A stretch of DNA of 64,000 nt from Lutimonas vermicola (GTDB taxonomy: Bacteria > Bacteroidota > Bacteroidia > Flavobacteriales > Flavobacteriaceae). Below are positions 1 to 9,274 of the stretch, one piece after another (the first letter of the stretch is position 1; every line of letters begins with the position of its first letter). A model generated the notes under the pieces. The model made no database searches. It was not told the DNA's origin and saw only the letters and a program-made list of their open reading frames with translations. The stretch spans positions 496,001-560,000 of the forward strand of contig NZ_JBCDNA010000002.1 in assembly GCF_038433205.1 (NCBI RefSeq), written 5' to 3'. Both the position numbers and the translations under genes were made by a program.

Positions 1-143
1 CCAAGCGCCACGTAATTCGTAAAATCAGCTTCTCCCGAAACAACCTCAACCGGGGGCTTAATTTCTCTGTCAAACTTACCTTGTTCGCATGAAGCCAGGG
101 CAACAACCATTAAAAGAGCCCATATATAATTTATTCTCAACAT
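1..143 (-). CDS. SGNH/GDSL-hydrolase-like lipoprotein, N-terminal part only
   Basis: Only the first 47 codons are in the window; the gene runs off the left edge. It opens with a lipoprotein signal peptide whose lipobox is LASC, with the lipidated cysteine at residue 19. The visible mature part ends in FTNYVALG. From memory of the family, flavobacterial SGNH-hydrolase lipoproteins carry such a block just before the catalytic-serine motif (GNSLTAG), so the active site would begin right at the cut. It starts 20 bp after the stop of the TonB-dependent receptor on the same strand, so the two are probably cotranscribed. This receptor/SGNH-lipoprotein pairing is common in the family; the substrate cannot be told. 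The lipoprotein call is firm, the hydrolase call rests on one short motif. Confidence 0.65.
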   Translation of the reverse strand, partial: MLRINYIWALLMVVALASCEQGKFDREIKPPVEVVSGEADFTNYVAL

Positions 144-163
144 TGTTTTCCTTTTATATTTGA

Positions 164-2947
164 TTATTGATTGAATACCCATGACACAAAGAATTGTGAT
201 CCAATAAATGGCGAACCAGGAGCACTTTGATACTCATGACCTCCAAGATTAGCCCCACCCATTTTAAACATGGATTTGATCTTTGGTACAAAATAATTGA
301 TCTGAGCATCTCCGACTGTTCTTTGAGGAATGACGGCATTGGCAATAGTAGATTGCCATAAGTATTCATCACTCCATCTTACATTTATATTAAATCCAAG
401 GTTGCCTACGATGTTCTGGCTTCCCAAGGAGATTTTAAATTTGTGCTCCGGGGTATTGAAACCCGCAGAAAAATTAGGATCAGATGCCTGGTCGAAATCA
501 AATTTCGCCAAAGTATAACTCAGGCCTAAATCCAGTTTATCAAGTACCCGAGCATTTAAACCGATACTACCCCCGTATGACGAGATATCCGCCTGGGAAT
601 TTGTGTACGTTTGAAAAGCAGTGACATTTCCGCTAATAAGATCTGCAATACCTGATGCATCCCCAGTTGTTCCCGTGTTTGGAGTTACTACAAAAGTATT
701 GCTTATAAAGTCTTCATAATTGCTGTAATAACCTGAAATATCAACGTATATTTTCCCGAAAACACCTCTGTAACCTAAGTCATATGACTGTATCCTTTCG
801 GGTTGAACCAATTCTGTTTCAATAGATTCAAGCAATGCCGGATTGCCAGTAGCCTGAAAGGCCTGTACGGAAGATAGAGAATAGGAGTCACTATACACTT
901 TTCTACCGGTAAGATCTGTATTAGGTAAGTCTCTGTCTAAATTTGCAGGAGAAGATCCTACTAAGATAGCACGACTGGCGTCAAGGCCAATAAAAAGATC
1001 CTGCGTTGTCGGATACCTGAAACCTGTTTGAAATGACGTCCGCAGATTGTGGTTCCTGGCTTCGTCAACCGCAAACGTGACAGAGGCCCTGGGTGAAAAA
1101 TTACCATCGTAGAATTCATTCTTATCATATCGGATAGAAGCCTGAAGTTTAAGCCTGTCATCCATCAATTTTTTAATAGCCTGCGCATAGATACCATATT
1201 CGCCGTACTTGATTGGACCATCATAATCTGTAAATATAGTTCCCTGGGAATTCAGGGAATATTGACGGTAAGACCCTCCAACCTGAAGATCCCATTTGTC
1301 ATCAAGCAGATGGGCAAAATTATAATTTCCTTCACCAACGTACATTGAAGTTTTGTCAATAAATTTTGAACCTGTAGTTAAATCACCATCTGAAACAATT
1401 CCATCAAACAATTCTTTGAATAATGGAGAACCCGGTTTAGGCGTAGTAAGTTCATTGGAATCTGCAAAAATTCTGGCCTGGGCATGTGCCTGATCATTAT
1501 TGGCGCCTCCAAGAGCTGCATTAAGATATCCTTCCAAATACTCCCCAAACCAATCCTGAGCTCCATATTTTGCTATATTAAGACCGGTAAAAAGCATGTC
1601 ATATGAATCTCCGGCATCTTCGGTAGTCATATATCCCCTCACAAAAAAGTTCTTGTTTCTGACCTCTATTTTATGTTGTTGAATCAAGAAGTTTTTGATA
1701 TTATATCTGTTTGTTCCCTGATAGATAGTAGAACCATAACCGCCTCTTGTATTTAAGATGATCTCAAGGTCATCGCCGTTTGGTCTGTAATGAAACGAGG
1801 CATCGTACTTAATGCTCTCGGCATTATAATCTGTAAATGCCTGTTCCAGGTATCCGGTTCTAGACACATTATCGGCAGGAACCAAAGCGCTCACTCCAGC
1901 AGGAATAGCCCCGGTTGCCTCTCCCAGTTGGGCCAGTTTTTTTAAATCTAATCCTAATGCACCCAGAGAAAGTTCGTCTCCATATATATTAATTCCGTCA
2001 TGTGCCGGGCTCGATCTGAAAGGCAATACCTCATCAGGTTCTCCCACTGCAGTATTTGCATTTGAATATTGGCTTTGATCATTGGCATACCAATCAGTCC
2101 CTTTTAAATATGATACAGTAGCCTTAATGGCGAATTTGTCGTTAAATGCATGACCATACCTCACTGCTATATCATAATAAGCGCCATCACCTGCCGCCTT
2201 TTGCATGGTCAGCCCTGTTTTTACATAAGAACTCACGCCCTGGTTGTCAAAAGGGTTTCTTGTTGTCATGAATAAAATTCCATTGAACGCATTTGCACCG
2301 TATAAAGCAGAAGCGGCTCCGGGTATAATCTCAACGCTTTGAAGGTCAAGTTCATTTACGCCAACCAAATTCCCAATAACAAAGTTCAAAGCGGGAGAGG
2401 CTGTATCCATACCATCCACCAATTGCACAAACCTTGTATTGGAAAAGGTTGCAAAACCTCTGGTATTAATTGAGTTAAATGTCAAACTACCTCTGTTTAA
2501 ATCAACTCCTTTTAAATTTTCCAACCCATCATAAAAACTGGGGGATGTACTGCTTTTCAATTCCTTTATACCAATTCGCTCAATCGTAACTGGCGATTCC
2601 CTTATGCTTTCGGGAGTTCTCGAAGCGGAGACCACTACTTCATCCAATGAGGTTTCATTTTCTGTAAGCGTGATTTCCATTTGCTCATCATCGGCAGTGA
2701 TTTCAATAGTTTGACTTTGATATCCTACAAATGTTATTTCAATTTCAAAAGGAACTTCCTCACTAACTTTCATGCTAAACTTTCCATCAAAATCTGTGGA
2801 GGCTCCAATCGATGTCCCTACTACTCTGATATTGACACCAGGTAGAGGTTCTTCAGTGCTTGAATCAGTTACCGTTCCGGTAATCGAAGTTTGTCCAAAC
2901 ATTATCGAACCGCAAAAAAATGCGAGAACGGCTAAAATCTTGTTCAT
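164..2947 (-). CDS. TonB-dependent outer-membrane receptor with carboxypeptidase-like N-terminal domain
   Basis: The 927-residue protein has a signal peptide (about residues 1-18, ending FGQ). A carboxypeptidase regulatory-like domain follows at about 20-105 (ITGTVTDSSTEEPLPGVNI, then a GxSTDFDGKF turn). The segment LDEVVVSASRTPE leads into a plug domain (about 115-235, with NTRGF and a GAASALYGANAFNG stretch) and then a long beta-barrel ending in an aromatic strand (QFFVSWVFNQ). It should import a ligand across the outer membrane using TonB/ExbBD energy. The ligand is unknown. The partner downstream is an SGNH-like lipoprotein rather than a SusD protein, so this is not a classical glycan locus. 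No TAnnTTTG box was found in the 120 bp upstream. Confidence 0.93.
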   Translation of the reverse strand: MNKILAVLAFFCGSIMFGQTSITGTVTDSSTEEPLPGVNIRVVGTSIGASTDFDGKFSMKVSEEVPFEIEITFVGYQSQTIEITADDEQMEITLTENETSLDEVVVSASRTPESIRESPVTIERIGIKELKSSTSPSFYDGLENLKGVDLNRGSLTFNSINTRGFATFSNTRFVQLVDGMDTASPALNFVIGNLVGVNELDLQSVEIIPGAASALYGANAFNGILFMTTRNPFDNQGVSSYVKTGLTMQKAAGDGAYYDIAVRYGHAFNDKFAIKATVSYLKGTDWYANDQSQYSNANTAVGEPDEVLPFRSSPAHDGINIYGDELSLGALGLDLKKLAQLGEATGAIPAGVSALVPADNVSRTGYLEQAFTDYNAESIKYDASFHYRPNGDDLEIILNTRGGYGSTIYQGTNRYNIKNFLIQQHKIEVRNKNFFVRGYMTTEDAGDSYDMLFTGLNIAKYGAQDWFGEYLEGYLNAALGGANNDQAHAQARIFADSNELTTPKPGSPLFKELFDGIVSDGDLTTGSKFIDKTSMYVGEGNYNFAHLLDDKWDLQVGGSYRQYSLNSQGTIFTDYDGPIKYGEYGIYAQAIKKLMDDRLKLQASIRYDKNEFYDGNFSPRASVTFAVDEARNHNLRTSFQTGFRYPTTQDLFIGLDASRAILVGSSPANLDRDLPNTDLTGRKVYSDSYSLSSVQAFQATGNPALLESIETELVQPERIQSYDLGYRGVFGKIYVDISGYYSNYEDFISNTFVVTPNTGTTGDASGIADLISGNVTAFQTYTNSQADISSYGGSIGLNARVLDKLDLGLSYTLAKFDFDQASDPNFSAGFNTPEHKFKISLGSQNIVGNLGFNINVRWSDEYLWQSTIANAVIPQRTVGDAQINYFVPKIKSMFKMGGANLGGHEYQSAPGSPFIGSQFFVSWVFNQ

Positions 2948-3067
2948 AAAATAAATTTGTGTAAGTTAAGAATGTCGAAAAATACAATTTTTTTCGAATT
3001 TCACTTAATTTTTAGCGAAAAATATGTTAAATGATAAAAATTAACCCTCTAAATTTTCAAATACGGA

Positions 3068-5806
3068 TTATTTGATTCTGATTTTATGCGAAGACATCTT
3101 ATTTCCCCGCTTTACACTGAGTATATAAATTCCACCGGCAACGTCTTGCAAATTCATTTCCTGCTCAAAATTATTTGACAGGTTTTTATAGGTCTTCTGA
3201 ACGATCTTTCTACCCAGCACATCATAAACAAAAACATCTACATCTCCGGCATCTTCAGATTGAAATTTGATCATAAATTTCCCATTCGAAGGGTTAGGAA
3301 AAACCGTAAAATCATCAAAAACATAATTGTTCACACCCAAAACAGCCTCTGAACTGCAAATTTCCAAACTCCAGGCCTGTAGAAATCCCGAGTCTACTTC
3401 CTGATTGTCAACAACTTTTAAGATCCAGTTTCCCTGAGCATTTTCACCGTTAAACGCTGTAAACTCCTCACTGGGTTTAATTGTTCCTGAGATACCCGGA
3501 CTTCTATCACTGCAGTTCGCAGAACTCAAGGGATCTCCCGAATCTGAAAATATCACCTGAATATCTTCACTGGCATCACAGGCCTTGTTGATCAATTCTA
3601 TCACAGTTCCTTCAGGGCTTTCAAGACTAAGGATTAAATCTCCAACATAGGAATGGGTAATCCCGGGCAAATTGTCTGTCGTGATCAGACTGACCTTAAG
3701 ATCTTCCACGTTTACATTCTCTGAGATTGTTATCACCGACGAAACTCCTTCTCTGTTATTATCGGTAATCTCCAGTGGCGTATCTTCCGAATTATAAATT
3801 TTACAAATTTCATTGAACTCTCCAATGGAAAAGCTTTTTGAATTCATAGAAAAGAAATTATTTCCTACTGCTTCAATCATAATATAACATTGTGAAGCCT
3901 TGATTTCAGGAACTATAACAATTTGCGACCCGTCATTAGGCACATTTGCCGCCAAGGTTGTAGTAAATGATTTTCCCCAGTCTGTCGATAATAAAATATT
4001 AACCTGTGACACATTGAGTCCATTTGCATCGGTGCCGGCTACATCCCAGGTGATCACTTCCTCAGTATTTGCAGTCCATACAAGGCCATCGGTATTTTGA
4101 GAAGTCACCAAAAAAGGACCGGCCGCATCAGTCACAGTTACCTTTAAATCATCCGAAACCACCTGACCGGCTTCAATATTATTATCCCTAACGGTTAGTA
4201 AAAAATTTATTTCTCTTGCTACATTGGGCGTCACTTCCCAGGTAGATGAGATCAACCCTGCAGACAGGGTACTCAAACTAGGTAAATATCTCACCGGGCT
4301 TAGAGTTGGAAGATGCGACCTGTATAAAGCTCCTGAGGTTGAGGATTCGCTGGGTGGTGCTATAGTAATTTCGTTGTCCACCTGTTCCCAGGAAAAAGTA
4401 AGCAGGTCACCATCAGCGTCAGATCCTGAGCCAACTAACCTGAAAGGTGTTCCTTTAGGTACTGTAAAATCCTGCCCGGCATCGACCAGAGGGACGTTAA
4501 GATTTAAAAGGAGGTCCAACTCTTCCGCACAGCTACCACCTGTAACTCCCGTAACATAGGCACGAATTTCTTCAATGCTGATGATGTGAAAATAGGGATC
4601 AACACTTCCTTGCACATTTTGTAAACCGCAAAGGCCTGCATACGACATTAAGGTTGAACCGCTCCCGCCTTCCACAGCAGTTCCCGGATTTCTTTGACCA
4701 TTAAAACCACAGGCCTCCTGATCTCCGTTAAAAGTATGATTCGCCCCGAACTGGTGTCCCATTTCGTGAGCCACGTAGTCAAAATAAAAATAATCGCCAA
4801 TAGGCTCCGGTAATCCTGTAACACCCCTTGCTTTTTGTCCATCCCGACAAACAACAGATAAACCGGCAACAGCTAACGCTCCGGTTCCGAAAACATGGCC
4901 AATATCATAATTTCCCGACCCGATAACAGCGTCGCAATTAGTCTGGTTTTCACCTAGCATGGTTTCTGCTTCAAAATTTGTATAAGGATCGGTATCCGGA
5001 TCAAGATAAATAAGATCATCATTGTTTGACACGAGCTGCATGGTAAGGGCAAGATCATTTTCAAAAATCGCATTGACCCTGGTCATAGCGGTAGTCATGG
5101 CAGCCAAAACCACAGCCTTCTGTTCTGCTTCGGTTCCATTTCCGGCATTTTGATCCTGAATATGATATTGAGCATATTCACCGGTAGTGGCCAATGCAAG
5201 CTTGTAGGTTCTTAATTTTAGATCATCAGTGATCTTGACCAAGCTCGATTTAAAAGCCTCTTTGCTACTTCCCGTTAAACATTCAAAATCACGTTCAACT
5301 TCGAGGTCGGTTCTGTAAAAAATTCTGTATTTCTTTTTATCCTTGGTCAGTGGTTCAATATATTGAATACCTCCTTTTAGACTCATTATAACCGCATGCA
5401 AACCGAGTTCATTGATACTAAAATGTATTCTTTTCAAAGCATCCTTTTCAGAAACACCCACATAAGATTTGTTTTGCGGATACTTTCTTTCCAAATCCGG
5501 ATGCATCACCGAGGCCTCTTTTACCAAATAGGTAACCATTTGCCCGCTCCCATCAGGAAAAACTATTTTCGTATTAGATGGACCGGCATAAAGCTTTCTT
5601 TTTGGAGCACCTTTTAACGCGGCTTTAAAAGAAGTCAATTCCAAGGCAAAAGGTTTGTATTCTTTGAGGTTCACTTTCTTGTTCACTTCTGAACTACTGA
5701 AGCTTGTTTCGTTTATTCTAGACCATAAATTTCTTTGCTGAGCAACTAAAACATTCGTAAAGAAAAAGAGACAGATTAAGAAAAATCTTAGGTGATTTTT
5801 GATCAT
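3068..5806 (-). CDS. Secreted reprolysin-type zinc metalloprotease with P-domain and T9SS sorting domain
   Basis: With the start placed at 5806 the product is 912 residues and begins with a normal signal peptide (about 1-23, ending VLVAQ). A start at 5896 would add 30 residues before it and hide the signal, so I prefer the inner ATG. Order of parts: a propeptide-like region, then a catalytic domain with the zinc motif HEMGHQFGANH at residues 347-357 (HExxHxxGxxH, with Glu348 as the general base). Ig-like segments follow (VDAGQDFTVPKG...), then a proprotein-convertase P-domain (GDLILSLESPEGT ... GNWILKVVD). It ends with a type IX sorting domain (VFPNPSNGKF ... GGIYILSVKRG). It should be exported by Sec and then the T9SS, and be released or anchored at the cell surface. 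The substrate is unknown. Confidence 0.92.
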   Translation of the reverse strand: MIKNHLRFFLICLFFFTNVLVAQQRNLWSRINETSFSSSEVNKKVNLKEYKPFALELTSFKAALKGAPKRKLYAGPSNTKIVFPDGSGQMVTYLVKEASVMHPDLERKYPQNKSYVGVSEKDALKRIHFSINELGLHAVIMSLKGGIQYIEPLTKDKKKYRIFYRTDLEVERDFECLTGSSKEAFKSSLVKITDDLKLRTYKLALATTGEYAQYHIQDQNAGNGTEAEQKAVVLAAMTTAMTRVNAIFENDLALTMQLVSNNDDLIYLDPDTDPYTNFEAETMLGENQTNCDAVIGSGNYDIGHVFGTGALAVAGLSVVCRDGQKARGVTGLPEPIGDYFYFDYVAHEMGHQFGANHTFNGDQEACGFNGQRNPGTAVEGGSGSTLMSYAGLCGLQNVQGSVDPYFHIISIEEIRAYVTGVTGGSCAEELDLLLNLNVPLVDAGQDFTVPKGTPFRLVGSGSDADGDLLTFSWEQVDNEITIAPPSESSTSGALYRSHLPTLSPVRYLPSLSTLSAGLISSTWEVTPNVAREINFLLTVRDNNIEAGQVVSDDLKVTVTDAAGPFLVTSQNTDGLVWTANTEEVITWDVAGTDANGLNVSQVNILLSTDWGKSFTTTLAANVPNDGSQIVIVPEIKASQCYIMIEAVGNNFFSMNSKSFSIGEFNEICKIYNSEDTPLEITDNNREGVSSVITISENVNVEDLKVSLITTDNLPGITHSYVGDLILSLESPEGTVIELINKACDASEDIQVIFSDSGDPLSSANCSDRSPGISGTIKPSEEFTAFNGENAQGNWILKVVDNQEVDSGFLQAWSLEICSSEAVLGVNNYVFDDFTVFPNPSNGKFMIKFQSEDAGDVDVFVYDVLGRKIVQKTYKNLSNNFEQEMNLQDVAGGIYILSVKRGNKMSSHKIRIK

Positions 5807-6085
5807 TGTTATACCTATTATAATCGGGGAATACAAAACTATGAATTTTTTAAATAGTATTAAGGTATATTTTTTTGCTTCCTTAAACATGTTCACAAAT
5901 AACTGACGCCCGGCTATTGCAAGAGCAGGGGAATGAAAAAGTATACCTATTGAATTGAACCCTTGTGATTATTTCGCATGTATTTTTTATAAAGAATCTT
6001 TCTTCCAAGCTTTGAAAAAGCTATTTTTGCTGTTACAATAGGAGATCATTCCTGTACATAAAAGTAAAGATTGTAACAGTTTTTC

Positions 6086-6610
6086 ATGAGACATTGTATT
6101 ATTTTATTTTTCTTTTTTGTCATTTCTTCTTGTGCGACCAATAAAGTACAGGAGAATGAAAAAAAACAACTCATTCCTCCACCACATATTAATTGCCCTG
6201 GAGATGGTAATTGCTCTTTTGAAGTCCTGGAAAATTCCAGTCTCAATCTGGCTTATGACAGCACTGGCAAACTGTATCCTGAGGTTAAAGAAGGAACAAA
6301 AATTGTAATAAAATATACTTACAAAAGAAAGGCTGTTGAAAATGTAATGGACAGCGGTTATGCTGAGTACGTATATCTTGAATTTGATCCGGATGATAAA
6401 CAAATCATTCTCAAAGATAAAGAGCTTAAAAAAGTAAATATGATTTTTGGAAGAATTTGTTATTGTAAAGGAGCCATGGGATATTTTCCTGTACAACAGG
6501 GAAACTTATTTTTGTTCAACAGAGAAGGGAATTTACAGATCAGGACCTCTTTCAAGGTGAACAAGGTGCCTCAGATCATCCAGCAAATAGACGAAAACAT
6601 AAAATATTAA
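6086..6610 (+). CDS. Small lipoprotein of unknown function
   Basis: This 174-residue product has a hydrophobic signal peptide rich in Phe and a lipobox ISSC with Cys16, so it should be a lipoprotein. The mature part has several further cysteines (NCPGDGNC near 37-44 and CYC near 128-130), a segment reading SLNLAYDSTGKLYPEVKEGTKI, and beta-strand-like stretches. I do not recognise the family. It lies 11 bp before ribF on the same strand, so the two are probably cotranscribed, but nothing in the sequence links it to flavin metabolism. The start is the first ATG before the signal peptide. Confidence 0.75.
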   Translation: MRHCIILFFFFVISSCATNKVQENEKKQLIPPPHINCPGDGNCSFEVLENSSLNLAYDSTGKLYPEVKEGTKIVIKYTYKRKAVENVMDSGYAEYVYLEFDPDDKQIILKDKELKKVNMIFGRICYCKGAMGYFPVQQGNLFLFNREGNLQIRTSFKVNKVPQIIQQIDENIKY

Positions 6611-6621
6611 TATTCATCTGA

Positions 6622-7557
6622 GTGAGAGTTCATCAATCCATTGAAAATTACGATCATAAAGATCAGTCATCGGTCCTTACCATAGGAACCTTTGACGGGG
6701 TACATATTGGTCATCAAAAGATCATCGCGAGATTGAATGAGATTAAAAATAAGCCCTCTGAAAGATCGATGATACTTACTTTTTATCCTCATCCAAGAAG
6801 AGTGCTTGATCAGAGCAATGATATTAAGATGCTCACCACTATGGAGGAGAAAACCCAGCTGCTGGAAAAATTTGGCCTGGATGACCTTATCATCGAACCC
6901 TTTACCAAAGAATTTTCCAGACTTTCGGCACTTGATTTTGTAAGAAATATACTTGTTCACAAATTGCACCTTACACGATTGGTGATAGGTTATGACCATC
7001 ATTTTGGAAAGAACAGAGAAGGGAATTTTGAGCAACTCACAGAATATGGAGAACTTTACGGTTTTACCGTTGAAAAAATACCGGCCCAGGAAATCGAACA
7101 TGTTTCGGTTAGTTCGACCAAGATAAGAAAAGCACTGGAAAGTGGAGATATCATGACGGCCAACAAATATCTCGGTTACAACTATTTGCTAACCGGAAAT
7201 ATTGTTAAAGGTCAAGGTATTGGTAGGAAAATAAATTTTCCTACCGTAAATTTAGACATAGAGGAAGATTTTAAATTGATCCCAAAAAGAGGGGTTTATG
7301 TCGTTCGGGCCCTTTTCAAAGACAAACATGTATTCGGGATCATGAATATAGGTTTTCGACCTACCGTGGGTGGTAATGGTCAAACCATTGAAATCCACCT
7401 TCTCGATTTTCAGGGAGATCTTTACGGCAGTAAAATGCAAATTGAGGTGCTGCATCGCGTAAGAGATGAACAAAAATTTGAAACCATCGAAGAATTGGCT
7501 TTACAAATATCCAAAGATGAAAAATCGGCCAGGATTTGGCTAATGAATTCCAAATAA
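6622..7557 (+). CDS. ribF: Bifunctional riboflavin kinase / FAD synthetase
   Basis: The 311-residue protein makes FMN from riboflavin and then FAD from FMN in the cytoplasm. The N-terminal FAD-synthetase (nucleotidyltransferase) half has TIGTFDGVHIGHQKII near residues 20-35 and SSTKIRKALESG near 165. The C-terminal riboflavin-kinase half has GQGIGRKINFPTVNL, PKRGVYVV and a conserved GIMNIGFRPTVGG segment. The start codon is GTG: an in-frame TGA lies directly before it (6619-6621), so no upstream start is possible, and the N-terminus then has the expected family length. FMN and FAD are needed by ApbE and Na+-NQR encoded elsewhere in the window. Confidence 0.96.
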   Translation: MRVHQSIENYDHKDQSSVLTIGTFDGVHIGHQKIIARLNEIKNKPSERSMILTFYPHPRRVLDQSNDIKMLTTMEEKTQLLEKFGLDDLIIEPFTKEFSRLSALDFVRNILVHKLHLTRLVIGYDHHFGKNREGNFEQLTEYGELYGFTVEKIPAQEIEHVSVSSTKIRKALESGDIMTANKYLGYNYLLTGNIVKGQGIGRKINFPTVNLDIEEDFKLIPKRGVYVVRALFKDKHVFGIMNIGFRPTVGGNGQTIEIHLLDFQGDLYGSKMQIEVLHRVRDEQKFETIEELALQISKDEKSARIWLMNSK

Positions 7558-7583
7558 GCCTTAGTTCTTCCAAACTCATTACT

Positions 7584-7591
7584 TATCTTTG
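7584..7591 (+). promoter_or_regulatory. Bacteroidota -7 box before serS
   Basis: TATCTTTG matches the TAnnTTTG element used by the Bacteroidota housekeeping sigma factor. It lies 20 bp before the serS ATG at 7612, which places the transcript start about 10 bp before the gene. The -33 region is weak (TTAG near 7561). Confidence 0.5.
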
Positions 7592-7611
7592 CATGTCAAA
7601 AAATATTGCAT

Positions 7612-8886
7612 ATGTTATCATTACCCTACATTCGTGAAAATAAAGATCTGATCATTAAAGGTCTTGCTGTCAGGAATTTTAAAAATGCCGAAATGATGGT
7701 CGATAAAGTTCTTGAAACAGACGCTAAACGACGTTCTGCCCAGACCGAGTTGGACAATATTTTATCCGAAAGCAATAAAATTTCAAAAGAAATAGGGAAA
7801 CTGTTTAAATCGGGAGAAGTTCAAAAAGCAAATATCGCCAAGGAAAAAACAGTACAATTAAAAGAGAAGTCCAAGGTTTTGTCTGAGCTGCTTAGCGAAA
7901 TTGAAAGCGAACTGAACGAATTGCTGTATCAGATTCCTAATATTCCAAATGTACTGGTTTCTTCAGGAAGTTCAGAAGAAGATAATGAAGTAGTATACGA
8001 AAAAGGTAAAATTCCTCAGCTGCATGACGGTGCCATGCCTCATTGGGATCTGTGTAAAAAATATGACATCATTGATTTCGAACTTGGAAACAAGATCACC
8101 GGAGCGGGTTTTCCTGTGTATAAAGGAAAAGGAGCAAAGCTACAACGTGCCCTGATTGCCTATTTTCTTGATAAAAATTCTGCTGCGGGCTATACCGAAG
8201 TACAACCGCCTTTGCTGATCAACGAAGCCTCCGGATATGGAACCGGACAGCTACCTGATAAAGAGGGGCAAATGTATCATGTTGGCGTCGATAATCTTTA
8301 CCTCATACCTACTGCGGAAGTGCCCGTAACCAATTTTTACAGGGATGTGTTGTTGAAAGAAAGTGATTTCCCAATTTGCAACACAGCCTATACGCCTTGC
8401 TTTAGAAGAGAAGCAGGGTCTTATGGAGCCCATGTCAGGGGATTGAATCGATTACATCAGTTTGACAAGGTTGAAATTGTAAGGATAGAACATCCGGAGA
8501 GGTCTTATGAAGCTCTTAATGAAATGGTTGAACACGTTAAAGGAATTTTACAGGAATTAAAACTACCCTATAGAATTTTGCGCCTCTGTGGAGGGGATTT
8601 GGGATTCACATCAGCGCTAACATATGACTTTGAAGTTTTTTCAACCGCACAAGACAGATGGCTTGAAATTAGTTCTGTTTCTAATTTCGAGACATTTCAG
8701 GCAAATCGATTAAAACTGCGTTTTAAAAATAAAGATGGGAAAAGTCAATTGGCACATACCCTCAATGGTAGTTCCCTCGCTTTACCGAGAGTTTTAGCCG
8801 GACTTTTAGAGAATTGTCAAACCGAAAAGGGTATTGTGATACCAGAAGTATTGCAGGCCTATACCGGTTTTAACATGATCGATTAA
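7612..8886 (+). CDS. serS: Serine--tRNA ligase
   Basis: This class II aminoacyl-tRNA synthetase of 424 residues charges tRNA-Ser. The N-terminal tRNA-binding coiled coil is visible (about 25-105, Lys/Glu/Leu-rich with KEIGKLFKSG). The catalytic core carries TAEVPVTN, the motif-2 loop FRREAGSYGAHVRGLNRLHQF, and motif 3 near the end (NGSSLALPRVLAGLLEN). I start at the ATG at 7612 (MLSLPYIRENKD, typical of the family) rather than at a TTG two codons earlier, because it fits the family N-terminus and the promoter box upstream. It ends with the family-like sequence GIVIPEVLQAYTG. Confidence 0.97.
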   Translation: MLSLPYIRENKDLIIKGLAVRNFKNAEMMVDKVLETDAKRRSAQTELDNILSESNKISKEIGKLFKSGEVQKANIAKEKTVQLKEKSKVLSELLSEIESELNELLYQIPNIPNVLVSSGSSEEDNEVVYEKGKIPQLHDGAMPHWDLCKKYDIIDFELGNKITGAGFPVYKGKGAKLQRALIAYFLDKNSAAGYTEVQPPLLINEASGYGTGQLPDKEGQMYHVGVDNLYLIPTAEVPVTNFYRDVLLKESDFPICNTAYTPCFRREAGSYGAHVRGLNRLHQFDKVEIVRIEHPERSYEALNEMVEHVKGILQELKLPYRILRLCGGDLGFTSALTYDFEVFSTAQDRWLEISSVSNFETFQANRLKLRFKNKDGKSQLAHTLNGSSLALPRVLAGLLENCQTEKGIVIPEVLQAYTGFNMID

Positions 8887-8920
8887 AATACGTGATACTA
8901 TTCGATCTAAAAGCACAGGC

Positions 8921-9055
8921 TTAAGCAGCATCCATTAATTTCTTGTAGTGATTCATGATTAATAAATCATTCAAGTAATCATTGATTTGACCATTTTTCA
9001 TGTGGTTCTTTGCACTTTGCTTAGCTCTTTCGTAGAATGTTTTAACTTCGTTCAT
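8921..9055 (-). CDS. Small conserved-looking protein, 44 residues
   Basis: A short frame on the minus strand begins MNEVKTFYERAKQSAKNHMK and ends NHYKKLMDAA. It is rich in Lys, Asn and Gln, has no signal or membrane segment, and looks largely helical. It resembles, from memory, a family of tiny flavobacterial proteins with a pattern of Gln-x-x-x-Tyr-Leu and a C-terminal Tyr-Lys-Lys-Leu-Met. Function unknown. It occupies most of the left half of the otherwise empty 388-bp gap between serS and the TPR gene and converges on serS. Regular codon use and no overlap with a larger frame support it; no promoter box was found. Confidence 0.6.
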   Translation of the reverse strand: MNEVKTFYERAKQSAKNHMKNGQINDYLNDLLIMNHYKKLMDAA

Positions 9056-9274
9056 AACTTTAAGATTTTTGTTACTGTTGACTTATACTATTAAGACTGT
9101 TATTTTCAAATAACGTTACATTTTGTAATTTATTTTATTAAAACTTTAACATTGTTCAGAAATTCTAATGAGAATGCATTATTTATTAAGGCTTTAGTAA
9201 TAATTTTCACGAAAATTATGAATTAGATAATTCGCGAAAATGAAAGTAAAAGCATACTTTTAACCACTGGAATC
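9056..9274. other. Non-coding AT-rich spacer
   Basis: This is the space between the divergent 44-residue gene and the TPR gene. It is very AT-rich. The only promoter-like element I see is TACTTTTA near 9254, a one-mismatch version of TAnnTTTG, 14 bp before the TPR gene. No RNA gene or repeat was recognised. Confidence 0.4.

Noticed and set aside
4224..4559. Open frame of 111 codons on the plus strand inside the metalloprotease gene
   Set aside because: It is the shadow of the protease frame; its composition follows the opposite strand and it has no start context.
6008..6028. Hairpin AGCTTT-GAA-AAAGCT followed by ATTTTT
   Set aside because: It looks like a small terminator but lies between divergent genes, with no transcript to end on either strand.
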